NCBI GenBank assembly: GCA_903861445.1
Contig: CAIOUK010000127.1
Coordinates: forward strand, 1 to 18,819
Direction: 5' to 3'
Length of the DNA stretch: 18,819 bases
Source of the DNA: an uncultured Verrucomicrobia subdivision 3 bacterium
GTDB taxonomy: Bacteria; Verrucomicrobiota; Verrucomicrobiia; Limisphaerales; UBA11358
The position numbers were made by a program, and so were the translations under genes. Below the pieces are notes generated by a model. The model searched no databases. It worked only from the letters and a program-made list of their open reading frames with translations, and had not been told where the DNA came from. Below, one piece after another: positions 7,794 to 14,923 of the stretch (position 1 is the first letter of the stretch; each line of letters opens with the position of its first letter).

Positions 7794-8750
7794 ATGAAAA
7801 CTTTTCTGAACGCACTACTGGCCGTTTTACTGACCGCGCTGTTTGCTGGTTGCTCCAAAAATTCCACCGGCAGCTTTCAGGGCTACATCGAAGGCGAATA
7901 TGTTTATGTCGCCGCACCGCTGGCGGGCGCACTCACCCACCTCGCCGTCGCGCGCGGTGATGCCGTGAAAGCCGGGCAATTGCTCTTTGAACTCGAACGG
8001 CAGTCCGAAGCCGCCGCGCTCGCACAGGCGGAGAAAAATCTTGCGCAGGCGCAGGCGCAACTGGACGACTTGACCAAAGGTAGACGCCCGACAGAAATCG
8101 CGTCGCTTGAAGCGCAGTTGTCGCAGGCCGAGGCGAATTTGAAATTGTCCGCCGATGAGTTGGCGCGGCGTGAACGGCTCGGCGGCGATGACGTGATTTC
8201 CAAAGAAGAACTGGATCAGTCCCACGCGCAGAAGGACGCGAGCCAGGCGCAGGTCAACCAGCTCACGGCGGATTTGGCGACCGCGAAGCTCGGTGGCCGC
8301 GACGACGCCATCCGCGCCGCGCAAGCCGCCGTCGAATCGCAACAGGCCGCACGGGACAAGGCGAAGTGGGCGTTCGACCAGAAACAGCAGTTCGCGCCGG
8401 CCAACGGGCAGGTTCACGACACGCTTTATCGGCAAGGCGAATTTGTGGCGGCGGGCAATCCCGTCGTCGTGTTGCTGCCGCCGGAAAATCTGAAGGTGCG
8501 CTTCTTCGTGCCGCAGGAAAAATTGGCGTCGGTGAAAATCGGCGGGTCGGTTTCCGTGTCGGCCGACGGCGCGGGGAAAAATTATTCTGCCATGGTGAAT
8601 TATATTTCCACGCAGGCCGAATACACGCCGCCGGTGATTTACAGCCGCGAGACGCGGGCGGAGCTGGTGTTCATGATTGAGGCGAAATTTTCCCCGGCGG
8701 ACGCGGCGGCACTGCGCCCCGGCCAGCCGGTGGACGTGGAGTTGCGATGA
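7794..8750 (+). CDS. HlyD/YbhG-like periplasmic adaptor (membrane fusion) lipoprotein
   Basis: The adaptor of a tripartite ABC exporter, bridging the inner-membrane permease and the TolC-like channel. I chose ATG 7794 over the in-frame TTG at 7761 because it gives a clean lipoprotein signal, MKTFLNALLAVLLTALFAGC, with lipidation at Cys20. Domains in order: a first biotinyl-lipoyl half (GYIEGEYVYVAAPLAGALTHLAVARGDAVKAGQLLFELE, about 28-66), a long alanine/glutamine-rich coiled-coil hairpin (about 70-200), a second lipoyl half (FAPANGQVHDTLYRQGEFVAAGNPVVVLL), and a beta-barrel domain with KVRFFVPQEKLASVKIG and the C-terminal LRPGQPVDVELR. Length (318 residues) is normal for YbhG-type adaptors. 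Its stop overlaps the next start (ATGA). The control region upstream is shared with the divergent tolC-like gene. Confidence 0.92.
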   Translation: MKTFLNALLAVLLTALFAGCSKNSTGSFQGYIEGEYVYVAAPLAGALTHLAVARGDAVKAGQLLFELERQSEAAALAQAEKNLAQAQAQLDDLTKGRRPTEIASLEAQLSQAEANLKLSADELARRERLGGDDVISKEELDQSHAQKDASQAQVNQLTADLATAKLGGRDDAIRAAQAAVESQQAARDKAKWAFDQKQQFAPANGQVHDTLYRQGEFVAAGNPVVVLLPPENLKVRFFVPQEKLASVKIGGSVSVSADGAGKNYSAMVNYISTQAEYTPPVIYSRETRAELVFMIEAKFSPADAAALRPGQPVDVELR

Positions 8751-9151
8751 AAACTTTCATTTCTCTGATTGCATTGACGATTCTGAGTTTTGGGTGCGCT
8801 TCTCAGAACGATGGGGTTGTGTCGGCAAATGCAAAAAATATAGATTTGCTCAGGGAGAAAATAATCAGCCCGCGACTAATGGCTGAGCCAATTCCTCTTC
8901 CGAAAGAAACTCCTTACGATTCGGATGTAACGCAACGCGAAACCTATCTCGATGGCTTTGCACAAGGTTGGAAATGGGGAGCTTCCGGCGCCGTTTTCCA
9001 CGGTTTAAGAGGTTTCGTGGGTGAAAAAGAAAATTCAAAATCTTTTCAAGCAGGTTGGAAAGATGGTTGTAAAGTTGCAATCGACCGATGGCAGCGGGAG
9101 TCTGAAATGTTGCAGGCAGCAGAATCTTCACGGACTAAATCCTTACCATGA
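8747..9151 (+). CDS. Small putative lipoprotein embedded in the exporter operon
   Basis: I do not recognise this 134-residue protein. It starts with a hydrophobic signal ending in a weak lipobox, LSFGC, giving probable lipidation at Cys17. The mature part is about 118 residues, polar, with two similar Gly/aromatic segments, LDGFAQGWKWG (about 70-80) and SFQAGWKDG (about 101-109), which suggest a small internal duplication. Its start overlaps the hlyD-like stop (ATGA) and its stop overlaps the ATPase start (ATGA), so it is translationally coupled on both sides and should be made together with the exporter. Codon use is visibly more A+T-rich than its neighbours. A role as an accessory subunit of the exporter, or as an envelope factor it helps to position, is inference from location only. 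The precise double overlap argues against a spurious reading frame. Confidence 0.75.
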   Translation: MKTFISLIALTILSFGCASQNDGVVSANAKNIDLLREKIISPRLMAEPIPLPKETPYDSDVTQRETYLDGFAQGWKWGASGAVFHGLRGFVGEKENSKSFQAGWKDGCKVAIDRWQRESEMLQAAESSRTKSLP

Positions 9152-10074
9152 GCACGGCAGGATTCGCCATCGACGTGCGCGGCGTGACGAAAAAATTCGG
9201 CGCGCGCACGGTCGTCAACGACATCGCCATGCAGGTGCGGCCTGGCGAGATTTACGGCTTTCTCGGTCCGAACGGCAGTGGTAAGACGACTTTTCTGCGG
9301 ATGCTCTGCGGCCTGCTCACGCCGGACGGTGGCGAAGGCAAATGTCTCAGCCTCGATTTCCGCCGCGAATCTTCCGAGATCAAAAAACGCGTCGGCTATA
9401 TGACGCAGAAGTTTTCGTTCTACGAAGATTTGACCATCGAGGAAAATCTGGATTTCATCGCGCGGCTTTATGGCATGCCGCAACGCAAGGTCGCCGTGGA
9501 AAAAAGTTTGGAACGCCTCGGCATGGTGGAGCGCCGCACGCAACTGGCCGGCACGCTTTCCGGCGGCTGGAAACAACGCCTCGCGCTCGCCGCGTGCCTG
9601 ATCCACGAGCCGCAACTGCTGTTGCTCGACGAACCGACCGCCGGCGTGGACCCGAAAGCACGGCGCGATTTCTGGGAGGAGATTCACAAGCTGGCCGCGT
9701 CAGGATTGACGTTTCTCATCACCACGCATTACATGGACGAAGCGTCGCGCTGTCATCGGCTCGGCTACATCGCCTACGGAAATTTACTCGCGCACGGCTC
9801 GGTGGACGAGGTGGTGCGCGCCGGCGGGCTGACGACGTGGGAAATTTCCGGCGAAAATCTTTGGGCGCTCGCAGATAAAATACGCGGGCTGCCGGGAGTT
9901 GAACAGGTTGTCGCGTTTGGCACCACGCTGCATGTGAGCGGACGTGAAGCGGAAAAATTGCACGCGAGCATCGCGCCGTTCACGGCCAACGGCCATCGCT
10001 GGACAAAAATTGAACCGGGCTTGGAAGACGTGTTCATCAGCCTGATGGAAACGGCGAAGGATAATTTCTCGTGA
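9148..10074 (+). CDS. ABC exporter ATP-binding subunit (YbhF/CcmA-like)
   Basis: The nucleotide-binding subunit of an ABC-2 type exporter, cytoplasmic and membrane-associated. All motifs are present: Walker A GPNGSGKT (40-47), Q-loop YMTQKF (Gln87), signature LSGGWKQRL (137-145), Walker B LLLLDEP (157-163, catalytic Glu162), D-loop AGVDP and switch His194. The LSGGW variant and the STHYMDEA-like segment (here TTHYMDEA) are typical of the YbhF/drug-exporter branch. The protein carries one ATPase domain plus a C-terminal regulatory region of about 90 residues, whereas E. coli YbhF has two ATPase domains, so this one must act as a homodimer. The start ATG overlaps the preceding lipoprotein stop, and the stop overlaps the permease GTG start. 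Confidence 0.95.
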   Translation: MSTAGFAIDVRGVTKKFGARTVVNDIAMQVRPGEIYGFLGPNGSGKTTFLRMLCGLLTPDGGEGKCLSLDFRRESSEIKKRVGYMTQKFSFYEDLTIEENLDFIARLYGMPQRKVAVEKSLERLGMVERRTQLAGTLSGGWKQRLALAACLIHEPQLLLLDEPTAGVDPKARRDFWEEIHKLAASGLTFLITTHYMDEASRCHRLGYIAYGNLLAHGSVDEVVRAGGLTTWEISGENLWALADKIRGLPGVEQVVAFGTTLHVSGREAEKLHASIAPFTANGHRWTKIEPGLEDVFISLMETAKDNFS

Positions 10075-11210
10075 AGCCGCACGCCTTCAACTTTCACCGG
10101 CTGTTCGCCATCGTGCTGAAGGAGTTCATCCAGATGCGGCGCGACCGCCTGACGTTCGGCATGATGATTGGCATCCCGATGATTCAGCTCATCCTGTTCG
10201 GCTACGCCATCAACTCGAATCCCAAACATCTGCCGACGGCAATTTATGCGGCGGACAACAGCCCGTTTTCGCGCACGATTGTCTGGGGACTACGCAACAG
10301 CAGCTACTTCGACCTCACGCGCGAGGCGCATAGCGCGGCGGAAATCAAAACCTGGCTCGCGGAAAACAAGGTGCAGTTCGCCGTGACCGTGCCAGTGGAT
10401 TTTTCACGGAAATTGTTGCGCGGCGAAAAGCCGGATTTGCTGCTGGAAGCCGACGCGACTGATCCGTCCGCCGTGGGTTTTGCGCAGGCAGCGGTCAGCC
10501 AGCTCGCGACGACCGTCATTAACCGCGACCTCATCGGCCCGCTCATGCCGCTGCGCGCTTCCGCGCCGCCGTTCAACCTCGTCACGCACCAGCATTACAA
10601 CCCCGAAAGCATCAGCCAATACAACATCGTTCCCGGCCTGATGGGCGTGATGCTGACGATGACGATGATCATGATCACCGGCCTCGCGATCCCGCGCGAG
10701 CGCGAGCGCGGCACGATGGAAAACCTGCTCTCCACGCCGGTGCATCCGGGCGAAGTCATCGTCGGAAAAATAATTCCTTACATTTTCGTCGGCTACGTGC
10801 AGGTGACGCTGGTGTTGCTGGCGGCGAAATTCGTTTTCGGCGTGCCGGTCATGGGCAGCGTGCCGTTGCTGGTGGCGCTGACGTTTTTGTTCATCGTGGC
10901 GAATCTCGCGGTGGGCATCACGTTTTCGACTGTCGCCAAAAACCAGTTGCAGGCGGTGCAGATGGCGTTTTTCTTTTTCCTGCCGTCGCTGCTGTTGTCG
11001 GGCTACATGTTTCCCTTTCGCGGGATGCCGGGCTGGGCGCAAAACATCGGCGAATGTCTGCCGCTCACGCATTTTCTGCGCATCGTGCGCGGGATTCTGC
11101 TCAAGGGAAATGGCGTTGCCGAATGTGCGCCGGATCTGTGGCCGATTGCGTTTTTTGTCGCCGTGGTGCTGACGCTGGCGGTGAAACGCTACCGGCAGAC
11201 GCTGGATTGA
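10071..11210 (+). CDS. ABC-2 type permease (YbhS/YbhR-like)
   Basis: The membrane subunit of the exporter, 379 residues, starting at GTG within a GTGA overlap with the ATPase stop. It has one N-terminal TM segment (about 27-47, followed by the family sequence LFGYAINSNPKHLPTAIY), a large periplasmic domain (about 48-185), and five C-terminal TM segments from about 190 onward. The conserved IPRERERGTMENLLSTPV coupling segment lies between TM2 and TM3, and PSLLLSGYMFPFRGMPGWAQNIGECLPLTHFLRIVRGILLKG near the end is the standard ABC-2 signature region. E. coli YbhGFSR uses two different permeases; only one gene follows here before the operon ends, so a homodimer is expected. The substrate is not predictable. 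No convincing terminator follows. Confidence 0.95.
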   Translation: MKPHAFNFHRLFAIVLKEFIQMRRDRLTFGMMIGIPMIQLILFGYAINSNPKHLPTAIYAADNSPFSRTIVWGLRNSSYFDLTREAHSAAEIKTWLAENKVQFAVTVPVDFSRKLLRGEKPDLLLEADATDPSAVGFAQAAVSQLATTVINRDLIGPLMPLRASAPPFNLVTHQHYNPESISQYNIVPGLMGVMLTMTMIMITGLAIPRERERGTMENLLSTPVHPGEVIVGKIIPYIFVGYVQVTLVLLAAKFVFGVPVMGSVPLLVALTFLFIVANLAVGITFSTVAKNQLQAVQMAFFFFLPSLLLSGYMFPFRGMPGWAQNIGECLPLTHFLRIVRGILLKGNGVAECAPDLWPIAFFVAVVLTLAVKRYRQTLD

Positions 11211-11245
11211 TTCGCTCGCTGCCGTCGGCTTCCAGTGTGAATCGA

Positions 11246-11274
11246 TTGGCAGAGTTTGGGAGCCTGACAATAAC
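11246..11274 (+). promoter_or_regulatory. Candidate sigma70-like promoter for the quinoprotein gene
   Basis: TTGGCA (11246-11251), a 17-bp spacer, then AATAAC (11269-11274): 5/6 and 4/6 matches to the bacterial consensus. It would give a leader of about 50 nt that contains a small hairpin (CGGCGA/TCGCCG, 11306-11323) just before the GTG start. Weak evidence, as single motifs of this quality arise by chance. Confidence 0.3.
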
Positions 11275-11330
11275 ACCCACTAAAAATTTGACGAACCGGC
11301 AACTTCGGCGAAACTTGTCGCCGTTCTGCG

Positions 11331-14264
11331 GTGAAAAAGCCATTTCTGAAACTTCACACGCAATGCCAGACATTCCTTGTGTTTGCATTGTTGATTTTTT
11401 TTGTCTGCACGGCCGCCGCCAAACCGGTCGTCGTGGAAAAAGACTATGGCCTGACCAATCGCCCGGTGGTCGGTGCATTCCTGAACGGCACGATGCCGGA
11501 AATTGCGCCCAGTATTTCCGGCAACTGGTCGGCGGTCAACGCCTTCACCAACCTGCTTTTCACCAACAGCGTCGGCCTGGCGCCGGTTCCTGGCACGGAT
11601 GAACTGTGTGTGTGGGAACGCGAAGGCCGGGTCTGGACTTTTCACAATGCGCCCGGCACCACCGAAAAAAAACTGGTGCTCGACCTCCATGACCAATGCC
11701 AGGGCTGGGATGATTCCGGACTGCTGGGCGTGGCTTTCCATCCGGGCTTTGCGACGAACCATTTCATTTTTGTCTATTATACTTGGGTGAAGCCCGGCAC
11801 CGTGGACGGTGATGCGATGACGCGCCCAAATCCGGTTCTGCCCAACACCTATCATGACCGGCTGGAACGCTACACGCTCGATACGAACGGCGTGGCCATT
11901 CCCGGTTCGGTCGCTATCTTTGTGGATCTTACCAACCAGACTGTCTGGCATCACGGCGGCGGTATGTTTTTTCATCCGGCCAACGGATTTTTATATTACA
12001 CCGATGGCGACAATGCCGTGGGCGACAACGATCAGCTCATCAACAAAAGCCTGTATTCCGGTGTGTTTCGGATTGATGTGGACTGCCGGGGCGGAACGGT
12101 CAGCCACCCGCCGCCGCGCCTGCCGGTGCATGGTTTCACCGCCCATTATTTTATTCCCAACGACAACCCGTTTGTCGGCCAGCCGGGCGTGCTGGAGGAA
12201 TTTTTCTGCCTCGGCTTGCGCAGTCCGCATCGCATGACGCTCGATCCGCCGACGGGTCGGATTTACATCGGCGATGTCGGCGAAAGCGCCCGCGAGGAAA
12301 TTGACGTGATCGAGCCGGGCGAATCCGCCTTGAATTTCCAATGGAACCGCTGCGAAGGCACGCTCGGGGAAATGAAGCCGTCCTACCTCGGCATCAGCCG
12401 TGGGCCGGTGCTGGATTATCCGCACACCGACGGACGGGCTGTCATCGGCGGCTATGTTTATCGCGGCCAGAAATTTGCGCGCGACCTCGGCGGCAAATAT
12501 ATTTTTGGCGACAACGTTTTTCACATCGTCTGGGTGATGGATGAAACCACGACGCCTGCGCGAAAAATCCTTTTGTGCGTCATGCCCAAGGGTTCCGGCC
12601 CGAATTCCGGTTCGGACTACACCGGGCTGTCCTCGTTCGGGCTGGATGCGAACGGCGAGATTTATTTCTGCCAGATGAGCAGCATTGGCGGACGCATCTA
12701 CACCTTGCAACGCGGCGGCCCGCCGCCGCCCACGCACCCGTTGCCGGCGCGGCTCTCCGAGACGGGCGCTTTTGCCGACTTAAAAAATTTTCAGCCGTCG
12801 GCCAGCCTCATCCCTTACACGGTCAATTCGCCGCTGTGGTCAGATGGCGCGGTCAAGCAACGCTGGCTGGCGTTGCCAACGGACGCCAAAATTCTTTTTG
12901 CCGACAAGGGAGAATGGACATTCCCGGCGGGCACCGTGTTCGTCAAAAATTTCAACCTGCCCGTGGACGACACCAATCCCAACGTGGTGCGCCGACTGGA
13001 AACGCGCCTGCTCGTGTGCGACACCAACGGCGGCGTTTATGGCGCCAGCTACAAATGGCGCGCGGACAATTCGGACGCCGACCTCATCAACGCCGGAACC
13101 AACGAGGAAATCGCGATCAAAACGGCAACCAGCTTCCGCCAGCAACGCTGGTTTTATCCGGGTCGGCAGGATTGTCTGACCTGTCACACGCCGCAATCCG
13201 GCGGCATTCTCGGCGTCAAAACGCGCCAGTTGAACGGCAATTACAAATATCCCAACGGAGTCACCGACAACCAGCTTCGGGCTTGGAATCATCTGGGGTT
13301 GTTTGAGCCGAAATTAGATGAAGCCCGCCTGCCGTTCTATACTCAGCTGGTCAATGTCACCAACACCGCCGCTCCGCTCGAGTTGCGCGTGCGTTCCTAC
13401 CTCGACTCCAACTGTTCGCAATGCCACCGGCCCGGCGGTGCCGGAGCTTTTTTTGACGCGCGCTTCGACACGCCGCTGAAACACCAGAATCTCATCAATG
13501 GGCCGGTGCAAAATTCACTTGGCCTTGCGGGAGCCAAAGTCGTCGTGCCGGACGACACTCACCGCTCAATTCTGTTCCATCGCGTGAGCATCGTGGGCGA
13601 CGGCCAAATGCCGCCCATCGGCAAAAACGTGGTGGACACCAACGCCGTTGCCGTCATCCGCCAATGGATCAATTCGCTGCGCAGCAAGGCCGCCAAACTT
13701 CCCCGAAGCTGGCTGGATTTTGACATTGGCAATGTCGGCATATCCGGCGCGGCCAGCGCGTTGAACGGGCTGTTCAACTTGATCGGCTCCGGCAATGATA
13801 TTTGGGGCAACGCGGATTCCTTCAACTTTGCCAGCCGAACCTGGAGCGGCGACGGCCAGATTGTCGCGCATATCCGTTCGCTGCAATACACCGACTCTTG
13901 GGCCAAGGCCGGGGTGATGTTCCGGGAAAATTTCACGCCCGGAGCCAAATATGTCATGATGGCGGTGACCGCCCACAATAGCTCCGTTTATCAATGGCGT
14001 TCGGCGATCGACCAAAACTCGCACAACACGGATGGCTCCGCTGAAATCATTCCTTCCTGGGTGCGGTTGACCCGTCAGGGCGACCTTTTTACCGGCGAAA
14101 TTTCCGTGGATGGCAAAAACTGGCAAACCGTAGATCACATCTCCGTGCCGATGAAAAAATCCATTTACGTCGGCCTTGCCTTGACCGGCCATAACAATTC
14201 CGAAATCAACTCCACCCTGTTCGACGACGTGACGGTGGGTGCAGCCGGCCATCACCGATTTTGA
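11331..14264 (+). CDS. Secreted sorbosone-dehydrogenase-like quinoprotein fused to diheme and lectin-like modules
   Basis: A 977-residue exported protein that starts at GTG with a signal peptide (hydrophobic TFLVFALLIFFVCTAAA, cleavage near 33). About 55-470 is a glucose/sorbosone dehydrogenase beta-propeller: LLGVAFHPGF, WHHGGGMFFHP (candidate catalytic His207/208), SPHRMTLDPPTGRIYIGDVGESAREEID. About 471-786 matches the HNE_0200-type family (SETGAFADLKNFQPSASLIPYTVNSPLWSDGA) with two haem-binding CxxCH motifs, CLTCH (615-619) and CSQCH (695-699). About 795-974 is a beta-sandwich resembling DUF1349/LamG-like domains (SWAKAGVMFRENF). The expected activity is PQQ-dependent oxidation of a sugar or alcohol in the periplasm, with electrons leaving through the two haems. 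The substrate is unknown. The 3' end overlaps the convergent thiE gene by 13 bp. Confidence 0.9.
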   Translation: MKKPFLKLHTQCQTFLVFALLIFFVCTAAAKPVVVEKDYGLTNRPVVGAFLNGTMPEIAPSISGNWSAVNAFTNLLFTNSVGLAPVPGTDELCVWEREGRVWTFHNAPGTTEKKLVLDLHDQCQGWDDSGLLGVAFHPGFATNHFIFVYYTWVKPGTVDGDAMTRPNPVLPNTYHDRLERYTLDTNGVAIPGSVAIFVDLTNQTVWHHGGGMFFHPANGFLYYTDGDNAVGDNDQLINKSLYSGVFRIDVDCRGGTVSHPPPRLPVHGFTAHYFIPNDNPFVGQPGVLEEFFCLGLRSPHRMTLDPPTGRIYIGDVGESAREEIDVIEPGESALNFQWNRCEGTLGEMKPSYLGISRGPVLDYPHTDGRAVIGGYVYRGQKFARDLGGKYIFGDNVFHIVWVMDETTTPARKILLCVMPKGSGPNSGSDYTGLSSFGLDANGEIYFCQMSSIGGRIYTLQRGGPPPPTHPLPARLSETGAFADLKNFQPSASLIPYTVNSPLWSDGAVKQRWLALPTDAKILFADKGEWTFPAGTVFVKNFNLPVDDTNPNVVRRLETRLLVCDTNGGVYGASYKWRADNSDADLINAGTNEEIAIKTATSFRQQRWFYPGRQDCLTCHTPQSGGILGVKTRQLNGNYKYPNGVTDNQLRAWNHLGLFEPKLDEARLPFYTQLVNVTNTAAPLELRVRSYLDSNCSQCHRPGGAGAFFDARFDTPLKHQNLINGPVQNSLGLAGAKVVVPDDTHRSILFHRVSIVGDGQMPPIGKNVVDTNAVAVIRQWINSLRSKAAKLPRSWLDFDIGNVGISGAASALNGLFNLIGSGNDIWGNADSFNFASRTWSGDGQIVAHIRSLQYTDSWAKAGVMFRENFTPGAKYVMMAVTAHNSSVYQWRSAIDQNSHNTDGSAEIIPSWVRLTRQGDLFTGEISVDGKNWQTVDHISVPMKKSIYVGLALTGHNNSEINSTLFDDVTVGAAGHHRF

Positions 14265-14905
14265 ATGGAGTCGGTGCGCCGCCGAAATTCCGCACAAGCC
14301 TTGGCAATGTCCGGCGCATTGAGAATCGCCGAGACCACGCAGATTCTTTTTGCACCCGCCGCCAGCACTTCATCAATCGTCTGCAAATTAATCCCACCGA
14401 TGGAGAACCACGGCACCGTCACGTTCGTCGCCGCCCAGCGGACGTAATCCAGCGTCACCGGTTTGGCCGTCGGCTTGGTGCCGGTGGCGTAAATCGGGCC
14501 AATGGCGAGGTATTTCGCGCCCGCCGCGAGCGCGCGTTGCGCCTGCGCGGGCGCGTGGGTGGACAAGCCGATTTTTAGTTTTGAATTTTTAGTTTTGAGT
14601 TCGGCAACGTGCGTAAAGCCGGCGTCAAAAAAATCTTCCTGTCCGAGGTGACAAATGTCCGCACCAATTTCTTTGGCGATTTCAAGATGGTCGTTGATGA
14701 CAAGGCCGACATTCGCGCGGCGCGTGACCGGCAAAATTTTTTCCGCCATGCGCCGGATTTCGTCAGCCGTGGAATTTTTGGCGCGTAATTGAATCAAATC
14801 ACTGCCGCCGTCGCAGAGTTGTTGCGCGACGAGTTCGGGCGCGCGGCCGTGCAAATAGGCCGTGTCCACAAAGGTGTAAAGCTGGCAGTCCGCGAGCGGT
14901 TTCAT
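14252..14905 (-). CDS. thiE: Thiamine-phosphate synthase
   Basis: Couples HMP-pyrophosphate and thiazole phosphate to thiamine phosphate in the cytoplasm; a TIM barrel of 217 residues, normal length. Motifs: DLIQLRAKN (36-44), LVINDHLEIAKEIGADICHLGQED (68-91, with the pyrophosphate/Mg-binding Asp residues), IGLSTH (112-117), YLAIGPIYATGTKP (132-145) and WFSIGGI (166-172). Between the HLGQED and IGLSTH motifs, where other ThiE proteins vary, residues 103-111 are encoded by a 14-bp tandem repeat (LKTKNSKLKI). It starts 18 bp after the FAD-enzyme stop, so it is probably the last gene of the polyketide operon and carried along with it. No Shine-Dalgarno sequence is seen, and no terminator; its stop lies inside the convergent quinoprotein gene. 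Confidence 0.93.
   Translation of the reverse strand: MKPLADCQLYTFVDTAYLHGRAPELVAQQLCDGGSDLIQLRAKNSTADEIRRMAEKILPVTRRANVGLVINDHLEIAKEIGADICHLGQEDFFDAGFTHVAELKTKNSKLKIGLSTHAPAQAQRALAAGAKYLAIGPIYATGTKPTAKPVTLDYVRWAATNVTVPWFSIGGINLQTIDEVLAAGAKRICVVSAILNAPDIAKACAEFRRRTDSIQNR
14571..14598. repeat. Perfect 14-bp tandem repeat inside thiE
   Basis: The 14-bp unit ATTTTTAGTTTTGA occurs twice with no spacing (14571-14584 and 14585-14598) in an otherwise GC-rich gene. On the coding strand it reads as lysine/asparagine-rich codons (KTKNSKLK) in a loop of the ThiE barrel. It resembles AT-rich simple repeats that insert in frame in coding regions; a phase change by one unit would shift the frame. Confidence 0.8.
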
Positions 14906-14923
14906 CGGAAAAAGTTTAGCAAA

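Noticed and set aside
11306..11323. CGGCGA/TCGCCG hairpin before the quinoprotein start as a riboswitch or terminator
   Set aside because: Only 6 bp, no T-run, no conserved aptamer features; could affect the start but is too small to call.
11991..12737. 248-codon open frame opposite the quinoprotein gene
   Set aside because: Antisense to a conserved beta-propeller region, with no start signal or recognizable domain.
14252..14264. 13-bp convergent overlap of thiE and the quinoprotein gene as a regulatory antisense device
   Set aside because: Short tail-to-tail overlaps are common in compact genomes. Both stops are well supported, and nothing else points to antisense control.
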